NCBI GenBank assembly: GCA_964636665.1
Contig: CAZWVT010000011.1
Location: forward strand, 1-43,887
DNA length: 43,887 nucleotides
Reading direction: 5' to 3'
Source: JAAYLC01 sp964636665
GTDB taxonomy: Bacteria > Bacteroidota > Bacteroidia > Flavobacteriales > Flavobacteriaceae
Part shown: positions 32,740 to 42,121 of the stretch, in pieces
Numbering within the stretch: position 1 is the first letter of the stretch
Layout of the letters: each line of letters begins with the position of its first letter
Made by a program: the position numbers and the translations under genes
Notes under the pieces: model-generated
What the model was told of the DNA's origin: nothing
The model's database searches: none
Seen by the model: the letters and a program-made list of their open reading frames with translations, nothing else

Positions 32740-35700
32740 CTATTTTTCAAAATCTTCTTTAATTTCAATGTGTTTATAATCAGCAGTCATTTCGGTTATG
32801 TAATCGATTTTTTCTTTATTTTTTGAAAGTCTTTGCGTGATGCTTTCAAATACGGAATAAACCACCGGTACGATTACCAAAGTGAGGAATAAAGACGATA
32901 TTAATCCTCCGATAATTACCAAAGCAAGTCCGTTGTTTAATTCGGCAGCGGCACCTTGTGCAATTGCAATCGGAATCATCCCGAATACCATCGCAATGGT
33001 CGTCATCAAAATTGGACGAAGCCTTGCCTGGTTTGCTTGAATAAGTGCTGTGTTTACGTTTTCTCCGGCAGCGCGTCTTAGATTTGTAAAATCCACAATC
33101 AGAATTGCGTTTTTCGCTACGAGTCCGATAAGCATAATCATACCGAGAATCGTAAAGATATTGATTGAGTTGTTGGTCAATGCCAGAATTATCATCACTC
33201 CAATAAGCGCAAGTGGAATAGAAAACAATACTACAAACGGATGCACGTAACTGTTATAAAGTGCAACCATTACGAGATAAACAAGGATAATTGCAGCAAT
33301 TAGGGCAATTCCCAAAGTACCAAATCCTTCTTGTTGCATCCCGATATCACCTTCCCAGACATAACTAACTCCTGCAGGTCGCTCGATTTGAGAAAAAATT
33401 TCTTCCCATTCTGTGGCAACATCTCCAACAGGTCTTCCAATAACTTGAGATTTTACCGTAACCGACGGACTTTTATCTCTTCGTTCCAAAATACTGGGTC
33501 CGGAATCTTGTTGAACATCGGCAAATTGACTTAATCGAACGGTTTCTCCTCGGTTGTTTACAAAAATTATATTTCGGACATCATCAATATTGGATCGGTT
33601 AAATTCATCATAGCGAATGTTGATATCGTACTCGTATTCACCGGAACGGAATTTGGCATCAGTATTTCCGCTAAATGCCGTTTGCATTGTGATTCCGACA
33701 GTTCCCAAGTCCAATCCGAGATGGGACATTTTATCTCTGTCAACTTCCACGGTGATTTCAGGATTTCCATCTTCAACAGAAAGTTCCACTTCCGATGTTC
33801 CGGCAATTTTCAAGAGTTCTGCTTCTGCTTTTTGAGCAAATTCCATAGCACTTTCAAGGTCTGTACCAACGACAACCAGTTGCAATGGCGCATCATTTGC
33901 ACCCATCATTCCCAACGGAACAATTTTAACCTTTGCATCTACCAGATATTCTTGAAGTTCTCTTTTAAGCTTTGCACCGTAAATAAACGTGTTATCTTCT
34001 CTTTCAGATTTATCGACCAATTCTATAGAAATTTCAGATTTGTAAGCGGTTGCCTGCGTTGAACCAAATCCACCGCTGGTTTCACCAACCTTGGTAATCA
34101 TATTTTGAACTTCCGGTTTTTGGCTTAGGAAACGTTCTGCTTTTTGAGTGAGAAAATTTGTCTGTTCCAACGAAGCATCTTTAGGAAGTTCTAATTGTAC
34201 TAAAAATTCTCCTTTATCCATTCTGGGGAAAAACTCACCACCTATAAAACCTGCACCGACTAAAATAAAAGAACCAAAAAACAGCAAAGTAGCCACACCA
34301 AGCGTAATGGCTTTGTTTAGCGTACTTTTTAATGCCCATTGTAACAATCCTGAAATCCAATGAGTAAACATCTGGATTCTTTTTTCAAACCATAGAATGA
34401 TTTTACCAAACAGATTTTTATCGGAAACTTCTTCCAATCTTCCAAAACGTGAAGAAAGCCAAGGAACAAGCGTAAATGATGCTAAAAATGAAAATGCAGT
34501 GGCAATCATTACGGTAACGGCAAATTGCTTAATAATGTTGGCTACCAAATCTCCACTAAGCGTAATTGGTAAGAATACTACGATAATTACAAGCGTAATG
34601 GCAACAACCGTAAATCCAATTTCAGAGGCTCCGTCATAGGCAGCTCTTACTTTGTTTTTACCCATTTCCATGTGTCGGTGAATGTTTTCCAACACAACAA
34701 TCGCATCATCCACCAAGATTCCAACAACCAATGAAAGTGCCACCAAACTCATCAAGTTTAGGGTAAAATCCATAAAATAAATTCCGATAAATGTTGCAAT
34801 CAATGAGGCAGGAATGGTAACCATCACGATGAATGCATTTCGCAAACTATGAAGGAATAACAACATCACGGCACCTACGAGGAAAACTGCAAAAAATATG
34901 TCGAAAATCACATTGTTTGCAGCTGTTAATGTAAATTCACTCGTGTCATTTGCAATATTTAACCTTATGTTATTGGCTTTGTAATCGTCTTCAATTTCCA
35001 TAGCAGTTTTCCTGACCAATTCGCTTACTGCCACTGCATTTGCATCAGATTGTTTCAAAACCTGAATTAAAATTGCATTTTCCTGATTGTGTCTTGCTAA
35101 TTTTTCAACATCTTTTTGAGTGTCGCGAACTTCTGCCACATCTTTTAAACGGATTTGAATGCCGTCCATTTCCCTGATTACTAAATTCCGAAGTTCTTGA
35201 ACGTCCTTATATTTTCCGGAAAGACGGATGAGTGTGGTATTTTCTCTGGTTTTGACATTTCCGGTAGGAAAATCTAAATTTGAGGTCAAGATAATTTGAC
35301 GAATTTCAGGAATGGTCAAGCCATAACCTTCTAATTGTTGTTGGTTGATATTCACTTGAATTTCACGTTCTTCTCCACCAATTAAATTTACTTGTGCCAC
35401 ACCTTCAACGCGAGACAGCATCGGTTGGATTCTTTTGTCTAACAAATCAAAAAAAGCAACCTCATCCATATCTCCGGTAGCGGCAATGGTAATAATCGGT
35501 AAGTCATCCATTGAAAACTTTATAAGTGACGGCGGATCTGCATCTTCAGGCAAATCGGCAAGGATGGCGTTTACTTTTCGTTGGGCTTCATTTAAAGAAA
35601 AATCTACGTTGGCTTCCGTATTTAATTCAATCATCACAATCGAAACACTTTCGTGGGATTGTGAAATGATTTTTTTTACGTTTTCCAAGGAAGAGATTGC

Positions 35701-35907
35701 ATCTTCAATCTTTTTTGTAACTGTATTTTCAATTTCAGATGGCGAGGCACCGGGATAAATGGTAGAAATGGTTATTACATTTACCTCGAATTTAGGAATG
35801 AGTTCATAACCTAATTTGGTATAAGAAAATATTCCACCTAAAATTAATATCGCAAACAACACGACAATCATCGTTGGACGTTTGATTGATATTTCTGCTA
35901 ATTTCAT
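32740..35907 (-). CDS. RND efflux pump, inner-membrane permease (HAE family)
   Basis: A 1055-residue AcrB/MexB-type transporter of full length: N-terminal TM1 (MIVVLFAILILGGIFSY), a periplasmic porter/docking domain with INQQQLEGYGLTIPEI, TM4 with the proton-relay pair D400-D401 in VGILVDDAIVV, a duplicated second half, and late FTILGMIMLIGLVAKNAILIVDF. It exports toxic compounds using the proton gradient, with the adaptor and TolC proteins encoded upstream in the same operon. It is the last gene, ending before the bidirectional terminator. The hydrophobic-drug class is inferred from similarity to HAE-1/HAE-2 pumps rather than metal exporters (no CusA-type Met residues noted). Confidence 0.95.
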   Translation of the reverse strand: MKLAEISIKRPTMIVVLFAILILGGIFSYTKLGYELIPKFEVNVITISTIYPGASPSEIENTVTKKIEDAISSLENVKKIISQSHESVSIVMIELNTEANVDFSLNEAQRKVNAILADLPEDADPPSLIKFSMDDLPIITIAATGDMDEVAFFDLLDKRIQPMLSRVEGVAQVNLIGGEEREIQVNINQQQLEGYGLTIPEIRQIILTSNLDFPTGNVKTRENTTLIRLSGKYKDVQELRNLVIREMDGIQIRLKDVAEVRDTQKDVEKLARHNQENAILIQVLKQSDANAVAVSELVRKTAMEIEDDYKANNIRLNIANDTSEFTLTAANNVIFDIFFAVFLVGAVMLLFLHSLRNAFIVMVTIPASLIATFIGIYFMDFTLNLMSLVALSLVVGILVDDAIVVLENIHRHMEMGKNKVRAAYDGASEIGFTVVAITLVIIVVFLPITLSGDLVANIIKQFAVTVMIATAFSFLASFTLVPWLSSRFGRLEEVSDKNLFGKIILWFEKRIQMFTHWISGLLQWALKSTLNKAITLGVATLLFFGSFILVGAGFIGGEFFPRMDKGEFLVQLELPKDASLEQTNFLTQKAERFLSQKPEVQNMITKVGETSGGFGSTQATAYKSEISIELVDKSEREDNTFIYGAKLKRELQEYLVDAKVKIVPLGMMGANDAPLQLVVVGTDLESAMEFAQKAEAELLKIAGTSEVELSVEDGNPEITVEVDRDKMSHLGLDLGTVGITMQTAFSGNTDAKFRSGEYEYDINIRYDEFNRSNIDDVRNIIFVNNRGETVRLSQFADVQQDSGPSILERRDKSPSVTVKSQVIGRPVGDVATEWEEIFSQIERPAGVSYVWEGDIGMQQEGFGTLGIALIAAIILVYLVMVALYNSYVHPFVVLFSIPLALIGVMIILALTNNSINIFTILGMIMLIGLVAKNAILIVDFTNLRRAAGENVNTALIQANQARLRPILMTTIAMVFGMIPIAIAQGAAAELNNGLALVIIGGLISSLFLTLVIVPVVYSVFESITQRLSKNKEKIDYITEMTADYKHIEIKEDFEK

Positions 35908-36016
35908 ATAATTTTATTTTTTAGAACAGAAACTATAGACTAAGGAACAGAGAAGAGAGAACACAATTTTCCTCATCCCTATTTTCTGATTATTTTCTGT
36001 TTTTTGCTTTCTTTTA

Positions 36017-37078
36017 TTATTCTACAATACTGATTTTCGCTCCGTCGGTCAAATTGATGATTCCGCTTGTTATTACGATTTCACCGGTTTCCAATCCGTC
36101 TAAAATTTCAACTTTATCTCCAAAATTTCTCCCGGCTACTACTTCTCTTAATTGCGCCGTACCTTCCCGAGCAACAAAAATTTCATTGTTACTAATGCTT
36201 CCTACAAAAGCATTTCGCGGAACAACCTTTACCGCAGGAATATCTTCACCCTCAGATGAGAAAAGTACAGAACCGTACATTCCGGCGCGTAATTCGTTTT
36301 TGTCATTGTTTAGTACTTCGATTTCTACCGGAAAGTTCAAGGAATTATCGGCCATTGCTGCGATAAACGTGATTTTACCTTTAAATTCTTTGTCCGGATA
36401 CACGCTTGCTTTTATGGTAACTTCATCTCCCGTATTGATGGTAGCAACTTGATTTTCGGAAACATTTACTTTTAATTTTAACTTAGAAACGTTCACAACA
36501 TCAAAAAGTGGAGTTCCGGGACCAACAACAGTTCCGGGTTCAATATGTCTTTTGTTTATAACTCCATTGATAGTAGATTTTACATGACTGTCACCCACAT
36601 TGATTTTCGCTTGATTTAATCTCGCTTCAGCCGATTGAAGTTGCAATCTCACTTGGTCGAGTTGTTGTTGCGTTACGCCACCGGTTTCAAAAGCACTTTC
36701 AAAACGCTGAGCATCTTTTTTTGCTGTTTGATATGCAGCTTCTGCATTTTGCATTTCGATAGATTGTAAATCTGCTTTGATGACAGCCAAGGTTTGACCA
36801 ACCTTTACTTGAGCGCCTTCCTCTGCCAAAACTTGAACAACTTGTCCACCTCTTTCAGATGCCAATTTTAAATCTTGTAACGGCGCAAAATTTCCGTTTG
36901 CGCGATATGCAGCGTGAACAACTTCGGTTTTTACGGTATCCACCCGAACTGTAATAAATTCATTTTGTTCGGCAACAATGGCAGTTTCTTCTTCCATTTT
37001 CTTTTTGTTGCCGACTAAGATAAAACCTGCCCAAACAATGAGGCCTATGGCGATTAAGGTATAAATTACTTTTTTCAT
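36017..37078 (-). CDS. RND efflux periplasmic adaptor (membrane fusion protein)
   Basis: About 353 residues from the ATG at 37078 (MKKVIYTLIAIGLIVWAGF), chosen because the signal/anchor segment begins there; the open frame continues 11 codons upstream without a sensible signal. The protein has a lipoyl/barrel-sandwich half (GGQVVQVLAEEGAQVKVGQTLAVIKAD), an alpha-helical hairpin (about 100-150) and the beta-barrel domain (VSENQVATINTGDEVTIKASVYP), ending in a membrane-proximal domain. It links the RND pump to TolC. The gap to the pump gene is 109 nt and to the tolC-like gene 87 nt. Confidence 0.93.
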   Translation of the reverse strand: MKKVIYTLIAIGLIVWAGFILVGNKKKMEEETAIVAEQNEFITVRVDTVKTEVVHAAYRANGNFAPLQDLKLASERGGQVVQVLAEEGAQVKVGQTLAVIKADLQSIEMQNAEAAYQTAKKDAQRFESAFETGGVTQQQLDQVRLQLQSAEARLNQAKINVGDSHVKSTINGVINKRHIEPGTVVGPGTPLFDVVNVSKLKLKVNVSENQVATINTGDEVTIKASVYPDKEFKGKITFIAAMADNSLNFPVEIEVLNNDKNELRAGMYGSVLFSSEGEDIPAVKVVPRNAFVGSISNNEIFVAREGTAQLREVVAGRNFGDKVEILDGLETGEIVITSGIINLTDGAKISIVE

Positions 37079-37165
37079 TTTATTTTTTTTTGTCCCAGAC
37101 TCAATTCTCAAATAAGAATTTTAATGCTTATGGTAGTTAATGATTGTGATTTGATTTTTTATAAA

Positions 37166-38524
37166 TTATCTGAGAGTGTCTAACTCTCCTTTGGATTTAA
37201 TAAGGTCAATTTCAGCTACTTTATATTCTAATAATGCATTTGAATAATTGTTTTTTGCATCGGCCAAAGCATTTTCTGCTTCCAATAAATCCGTAAGTGA
37301 CGCCAATCCGTTTAAATAATTATTCTGCGTATTTTCTAAAACTTCTTCAGCTAATTTTACGTTTTCTCTTTGATTTTCAATAGTGATTATATTGTTGTTG
37401 ATTTGAGTTTTAGCATTTTCATAAGCAAAATTCAGCGCCAATTCTGCTTCTTTCATGTCTTCTTCCAAAACATCCAATCGGGTTTGAGCTTGCCGAACCA
37501 ATGAACGTGTACGAAACCCGCTGAAAATCGGAATATTGAGATTCAATCCGATGGTTGAGTAATCTGTCCAATAAACGCCGTCCGCAGGTTTTCCTCCTAA
37601 GGGAAATTGATCGCCCAATCCTTGATAACTGTAATTCGCAACTAAAGAAAGGGTAGGGTAGTAAGCTGCTTTGATAGATTGTTTGTTGTATATCAAAAGT
37701 TGTTTTTGAGTTTCCAACAGCTGATATTGAGTCAGTTTTTTAACGTCCGGAGTCTCATGTAATATCGGTGTGATTTCCATTTCAAGGTTTTCTTCAACCA
37801 ATTCAATCGGTGTGTCGATTTGCATTCCGATAAGGAATTTGAGTGAGTTTTCCTGAAGAACAGCTGCGTTTTCAAGTTGTTTCAAAGCCGATTCTAAGTT
37901 TACAATCGTTACTTTGATACGATCCAAGTCAATCTTTTTTGCCAAACCGTTTTCAAACAATCCTTCAACCGTGTTTTTAACCTTGTTGGTGTTTTCCAAA
38001 GTTTGTTCTATGGTTTCAAGTTTTTGACGCGTGATAAAGATTTGATAATAATTTTTAGCTACGGCTTCAATGACTTGTTCTTGGGTCAGCTGTTCGTTTA
38101 TTTTGTAAAATTCACGAGTTGTTTTGGCAGCTTTCAAACCTGTGAAAACCGAGTAGTCAAAAAGATTTTGAGAAAGATGAACCCCCCCAATAGCAGTCCA
38201 TTTTTGTCCGAAAGCAACTAATAATGTCTCTCCCGGCATTCCTATAATATCACCCGGCATTGCCATTTCCTGTAAAATCGCATTGTACATTAGATTTCCC
38301 GATGCGTTGATTTGAGGAAGTGCTCTTGACCGAACTTCTCCGATTAAATGTTCACTGTTTTCTACGTCAAGACGGGCTTTTCTGGCATCTGCTTTATTTT
38401 CCAAAGCATAGTTAATCGCATCTTTTAAAGTCATTTTTTCCTGTGCTGTGACATTGAAAAAAGAAATTGACAATAGAAACACACTAACAAAAAAGATTTT
38501 TTGTCTGAATGATTGAAGTTTCAT
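37166..38524 (-). CDS. TolC-family outer-membrane efflux protein
   Basis: A 452-residue protein: signal peptide (about 1-27, ...FFNVTAQ) and two repeats of the outer-membrane efflux (OEP) fold, with long helices forming the periplasmic tunnel, for example AINYALENKADARKARLDVENSE in the first half and the matching TRLDVLEEDMKEAELALNFAYENA in the second. The C-terminal GLASLTDLLEAENALADAKNNYSNALLEYKVA is highly typical. It lies 24 nt after the tetR gene and is followed by adaptor and pump genes, so the operon order is tetR-tolC-adaptor-RND. Confidence 0.93.
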   Translation of the reverse strand: MKLQSFRQKIFFVSVFLLSISFFNVTAQEKMTLKDAINYALENKADARKARLDVENSEHLIGEVRSRALPQINASGNLMYNAILQEMAMPGDIIGMPGETLLVAFGQKWTAIGGVHLSQNLFDYSVFTGLKAAKTTREFYKINEQLTQEQVIEAVAKNYYQIFITRQKLETIEQTLENTNKVKNTVEGLFENGLAKKIDLDRIKVTIVNLESALKQLENAAVLQENSLKFLIGMQIDTPIELVEENLEMEITPILHETPDVKKLTQYQLLETQKQLLIYNKQSIKAAYYPTLSLVANYSYQGLGDQFPLGGKPADGVYWTDYSTIGLNLNIPIFSGFRTRSLVRQAQTRLDVLEEDMKEAELALNFAYENAKTQINNNIITIENQRENVKLAEEVLENTQNNYLNGLASLTDLLEAENALADAKNNYSNALLEYKVAEIDLIKSKGELDTLR

Positions 38525-38548
38525 AAAAATATCTGTTTGATTTATGAT

Positions 38549-39148
38549 TTAATTTTTAAAAAGCGTTTTTAAGATGACCTCTTTTCGGTTTGCCAATATT
38601 TTTTCGTACCCCTCATTGTCTAACTCGAAACTGTTTTGCAATAAAGGACGCATACAAACCGGAAAGATGAGCATAGAAATAAAATTGAGAACAAACTGAA
38701 TAGGCTCCATTTTTTGAATGTTTCCTTTATTCATCTCGTCTTCAAGTTCTAAATAAAATTTCTCTGTCAAACGTTTAATGTGATTTTTGTCCTTAACCAT
38801 AATTGCTTCATTATTCATTTGTGTAACCATATAAACTTCCCGATATGGATATTTTTTGGCTTGTTCGAAATGATAATCTATGAAAGTTTCCAGTTTCTCG
38901 CGAACAGGTAAATCCGAAAAAACAATCATTTCTCTTCTTTTTTCCTCTTCTTCAATTGCTTTTTGGAGTACGAGTTCAAAAAGCGCATCTCGAGAACGAA
39001 AGTAGTAATTAATCAAGGTGCGGTTTACTCCTGCAGCGTCGGCAATTTCTTGAGTCGTAGCATTAAATTTGCCTTCTTTAAAAAAAAGTCTTTTGGCTGT
39101 ATCTATGATTAGCTCGTATGTTGCATCATCTTTTTTTTGTATTGACAT
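38549..39148 (-). CDS. TetR/AcrR-family regulator of the efflux operon
   Basis: About 199 residues from the ATG at 39148 (MSIQKKDDATYELIIDTAKRLFFKEGKFNATTQEIA); the open frame extends 14 codons farther but that part crosses the operator region. The N-terminal TetR HTH runs from about 10 to 60 (TTQEIADAAGVNRTLINYYFRSRDALFELVL), followed by an all-helical ligand and dimer domain. It is the first gene of the efflux operon and should repress it; the ligand is unknown. A palindrome (TTGACAA/TTGTCAA) sits at the predicted transcription start 20 nt upstream, consistent with autorepression. Confidence 0.92.
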   Translation of the reverse strand: MSIQKKDDATYELIIDTAKRLFFKEGKFNATTQEIADAAGVNRTLINYYFRSRDALFELVLQKAIEEEEKRREMIVFSDLPVREKLETFIDYHFEQAKKYPYREVYMVTQMNNEAIMVKDKNHIKRLTEKFYLELEDEMNKGNIQKMEPIQFVLNFISMLIFPVCMRPLLQNSFELDNEGYEKILANRKEVILKTLFKN

Positions 39149-39167
39149 AATTGTTTGACTTTTATGT

Positions 39168-39195
39168 TTGACAAAATTGTCAAGGCGCAAAATTA
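39168..39195 (-). promoter_or_regulatory. Promoter and TetR operator candidate of the efflux operon
   Basis: On the minus strand TAATTTTG (39188-39195) matches the -7 consensus, placing the transcription start at about 39183. There TTGACAA (39168-39174) and TTGTCAA (39177-39183) form a perfect 7-bp palindrome with a 2-nt centre. A TetR dimer bound there would stop initiation. Two more half-sites resembling TTGAC lie nearer the start codon (39142-39146 and 39155-39159). No good -33 element was found. Confidence 0.6.
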
Positions 39196-39437
39196 AGCTC
39201 TAACTTAGGATAAATGACTTAATAAAATCATAAAATTTATCTCAATGAATTTTGTGTGGTATCGAAAAGAAATTCTGCGAACTTTGTGTTTCTTCGGAGA
39301 AACTATTTTGCTCCACACATAAAATATCTTTCATAAAAATCTAATTTTTCTCATTACTTTGAATTTTACATCTGATATTTCTTAACTCTTTTTATCTTTA
39401 CTCGCATTTTACAATCATAGCTAACTGACATCGATAA
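39196..39437. other. Divergent intergenic region with a possible folded element
   Basis: No gene seen. A nested inverted-repeat arrangement occurs at about 39253-39319: an outer pair TGTGTGG (39253-39259) and CCACACA (39313-39319) and an inner hairpin GTTTCT-TCGG-AGAAAC (39288-39303). Just before the asparagine-synthase-like gene, TATCTTTA (39393-39400) is one base from the -7 consensus; no -33 element is clear. Confidence 0.3.
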
Positions 39438-40841
39438 ATGGAAACAATCAAAGTTCCTATTCTGCCATTGCATCAACATTTTGTAAAGGTTAGGGAAAAT
39501 CATGAACCGGATTATAAAGCCTTGTGCATTTTTGCTGCAATAGGTTATTTTTTAGGATCGGACACGCATTGGAAAGATTTGAAAGCCTTGATGCCCGGAA
39601 CTATAAACAAATTGGACGACGAAGGATATTGGATTGAAGGAAAACCTTGGTTTCAATGGTATTATAGTCCCAAACAAATTACTTTTGAACAAGCTGTTTC
39701 CGATTTTACGGATTTATTTCATCAGATTTGTAAAGAACAAGCCGGGAATCAAACAGTGCTTTTGCCTTTGTCCGGCGGTCTTGACAGCAGAACGCAAGCG
39801 ATTGCTTATTCCAGCCTGAACAATCCGGTAATTTCTTACAGTTATTCGTTTAAGGATGGATATAAAGAAGGTGCTATTTCCAAAAAAATAGCCAAAGTTT
39901 TGGGTTATGAATATCGTGATATGACCATCAAACCGGGTTATTTGTGGGATAAAATTGAAGAATTGGCTAAAATTAACGGCTGTTATTCCGATTTTACACA
40001 TCCACGTCAAATGGGTGTAATTGATGAATTCCGGAAAATGAACGGCGTTTTTACGCTGGGACATTGGGGCGATGTTTTGTTTGACAAAGTTGCTCCCGAT
40101 CATCTTACAAAAGAAAATGCCATCGATGTTTTGGTTAAAGACATCATCATTCGCGGAGGAAAAGAATTGGCAGAAGCTTTATGGGAAGTTTGGGAATTGG
40201 AGGGCGATTTTGAAAGTTACTTGCGTTCAAGAGTTAAGGAAATTTGGGATTCCATTCCGATTGACAATCATTTGGGAGCGAAGATGCGGGCCTATAAAAG
40301 CATGACGCGTGCTGTAAGGTGGACGAATACTAATCTTACCATTTTCGAAGCCACCAATCCCATTGAAGCACCGTATTACGACGATCGGATGTGTCAGTTT
40401 ATTTGTGAAATTCCCGAGGAATATTTAGCAGATAGAAAAATTCAAATTGCATATATAAAAGCACAGAATCCAAAAGTAGCCCAAATTACTTGGCAAGCTC
40501 AAAAGCCTTTTAATTTATTTACTTATCACAACAATAAAACCCCTTATAATTTACCATATCGCATCGTGGATAAAGCAAAACGTATGACGCTGGAAAAATT
40601 CGGAAAAAAATTCATTCAACGAAATTGGGAATTGCAATTTGTTGGACACGAAAATGATTTAAAATTGCAAGAACGAATTTTTAATCCTTCGTTTCACGAG
40701 TTTATTCCCAAGGAAGTGGTAACCCGATTTTACAATGATTTTAAAAATAAAAATGATGTTTATTTTTCACATTCGGTAAGTATGTTATTGACATTGGCTA
40801 TGTGGAAAGAAATACATGTTGATAAAAATGACATTGGTTGA
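39438..40841 (+). CDS. Asparagine-synthase-like PP-loop protein of a surface-glycan locus
   Basis: A 467-residue protein whose ATP-pyrophosphatase PP-loop SGGLDSR (112-118) is that of the asparagine synthetase C-terminal domain. The N-terminal catalytic Cys2 of glutamine-dependent enzymes is absent (it begins METIK), and only about 100 residues precede the PP-loop, so ammonia from glutamine is unlikely. The C-terminal region contains the AYKSMTRAVRWTN and EAPYYDDRMCQFICEIPEEY pattern of Asn synthase-like proteins. Such proteins often stand in polysaccharide loci and may amidate sugars or form amide bonds. It is co-directional with a glycosyltransferase gene 24 nt downstream. Whether it makes asparagine is doubtful. 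Confidence 0.82.
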   Translation: METIKVPILPLHQHFVKVRENHEPDYKALCIFAAIGYFLGSDTHWKDLKALMPGTINKLDDEGYWIEGKPWFQWYYSPKQITFEQAVSDFTDLFHQICKEQAGNQTVLLPLSGGLDSRTQAIAYSSLNNPVISYSYSFKDGYKEGAISKKIAKVLGYEYRDMTIKPGYLWDKIEELAKINGCYSDFTHPRQMGVIDEFRKMNGVFTLGHWGDVLFDKVAPDHLTKENAIDVLVKDIIIRGGKELAEALWEVWELEGDFESYLRSRVKEIWDSIPIDNHLGAKMRAYKSMTRAVRWTNTNLTIFEATNPIEAPYYDDRMCQFICEIPEEYLADRKIQIAYIKAQNPKVAQITWQAQKPFNLFTYHNNKTPYNLPYRIVDKAKRMTLEKFGKKFIQRNWELQFVGHENDLKLQERIFNPSFHEFIPKEVVTRFYNDFKNKNDVYFSHSVSMLLTLAMWKEIHVDKNDIG

Positions 40842-40865
40842 TGAGAAATTGGTAAAAGAAAGTAA

Positions 40866-42059
40866 ATGAGTAAGGGGGAAAAGATAAAAATCGGTTTGGT
40901 TCTTGCCAATCCGCCGGGATATTCTGAAACATTTTTTCGAAGTAAAATAAAAGGACTACAAAAAAACGGGTTTGAAATTACCTTGTTTTGCCGTGGTGGA
41001 GAAAATACGTTTGAATTGTGTCCGGTAAAATTTGCGTCTAAAGTCCACCGAAATCCGTTAATACAGCTTTTTTATTTTGCAAAAGAATACTTCAGCTTGA
41101 TTCCCCATTTAGGCCGATTGAAACGCTATGTGAAATTAGAACGAAAAGAAGGAACTTCCCTTGGAGAAATAGCTAAAAAAATATATTTAAATGCCCATTT
41201 GTTAAAATCAGATTTGGATTGGATTCATTATGGTTTTTCCACCTTGGCATTGGGAAGTGAAACCGTGGCAAAAACTATCGGCGCAAGAATGGCTGTAAGT
41301 TTTAGAGGTTTTGACATTGCCGTTTATCCTGTTAAAAATCCGGGATGTTATACCAAGTTATGGAAATATGTCGATAAAGTTCATACGATTTCGGAGGGTT
41401 TGGTAAAATTGGCAATTCCTCACGGATTTTCCACTTTAATCCCTGTAGAGAAGATAACGCCTGCAGTAGATATTAAACTTTTTACATCTACAATTCATAT
41501 TTCAAACAAAAACACGGTTACTTTTTTAACGGTAGGTCGATTGCACTGGATTAAAAATTATATTCAAATTATTGAGGCACTTGCACTTTTAAAAAAAACT
41601 GGTGTAGATTTTATTTATAAGATAATAGGAGAGGGAGCGGAATATGAAAGTATTGCTTTCGCAGCCATTCAAATGGGGTTGGAGGAACAAATAGAGTTTT
41701 TAGGAAAAATTCCTCATGCTGAAGTGCGTTCACATTTGACTACTGCCGATATCTATTTGCAATATAGTTTGCAAGAAGGTTTCTGCAATGCAGTTTTGGA
41801 AGCGCAGGCTATGGGAAAATTATGTGTAGTTAGCAATGCTGAAGGATTGTCTGAAAATGTATTGCACGAACAGACCGGTTGGGTGATTCCAAAAAACAAT
41901 CCGGAACTACTTGCCAAGCAACTTCTAAAAGTAATTCAATTACCGGATTCGAAAAAAGAAGAAATAGCTGCCCGGGCTGTGGAACGCGTCAGAAATGAAT
42001 TTAATTTGGAAAAACAAGAACGAGAATTTGTGAAATTTTATTCCGAGAAAACTTTATAA
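40866..42059 (+). CDS. GT4-family glycosyltransferase
   Basis: A 397-residue GT-B-fold glycosyltransferase. The first half begins IGLVLANPPGYSETFF; the second, donor-binding half has TFLTVGRLHWIKNY, IIGEGAEYESI and the family EX7E motif in EGFCNAVLEAQAMG (E-x7-E), followed by VVSNAEGLSENVLHEQTGWVI. It would transfer a sugar from a nucleotide sugar on to a lipid-linked glycan in the cytoplasm. It follows the asparagine-synthase-like gene by 24 nt, and is closed by a strong terminator. Donor and acceptor are unknown; the pair may be the end or a fragment of a larger capsule or O-antigen-type set, but no other sugar gene is near. Confidence 0.9.
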   Translation: MSKGEKIKIGLVLANPPGYSETFFRSKIKGLQKNGFEITLFCRGGENTFELCPVKFASKVHRNPLIQLFYFAKEYFSLIPHLGRLKRYVKLERKEGTSLGEIAKKIYLNAHLLKSDLDWIHYGFSTLALGSETVAKTIGARMAVSFRGFDIAVYPVKNPGCYTKLWKYVDKVHTISEGLVKLAIPHGFSTLIPVEKITPAVDIKLFTSTIHISNKNTVTFLTVGRLHWIKNYIQIIEALALLKKTGVDFIYKIIGEGAEYESIAFAAIQMGLEEQIEFLGKIPHAEVRSHLTTADIYLQYSLQEGFCNAVLEAQAMGKLCVVSNAEGLSENVLHEQTGWVIPKNNPELLAKQLLKVIQLPDSKKEEIAARAVERVRNEFNLEKQEREFVKFYSEKTL

Positions 42060-42060
42060 A

Positions 42061-42097
42061 AAAACAGCCTTGTGAAGTATTGACACAAGGCTGTTTT
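42061..42097. terminator. Bidirectional intrinsic terminator after the glycosyltransferase gene
   Basis: A perfect 14-bp stem (AAAACAGCCTTGTG at 42061-42074, CACAAGGCTGTTTT at 42084-42097) with a 9-nt loop. It has an A-run on the left and a T-run on the right, so it works in both directions, ending the glycosyltransferase transcript and the convergent Omp28-related transcript. Confidence 0.92.
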
Positions 42098-42121
42098 CAT
42101 TGGATTAAAATGAATAAACTT

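Noticed and set aside
32740..37078. Idea that the RND operon is a CusA-type metal exporter linked to the metal module
   Set aside because: The pump has the proton-relay DD of drug-type pumps, no evident Met-rich metal path, and is 14 kb from the module under its own TetR regulator.
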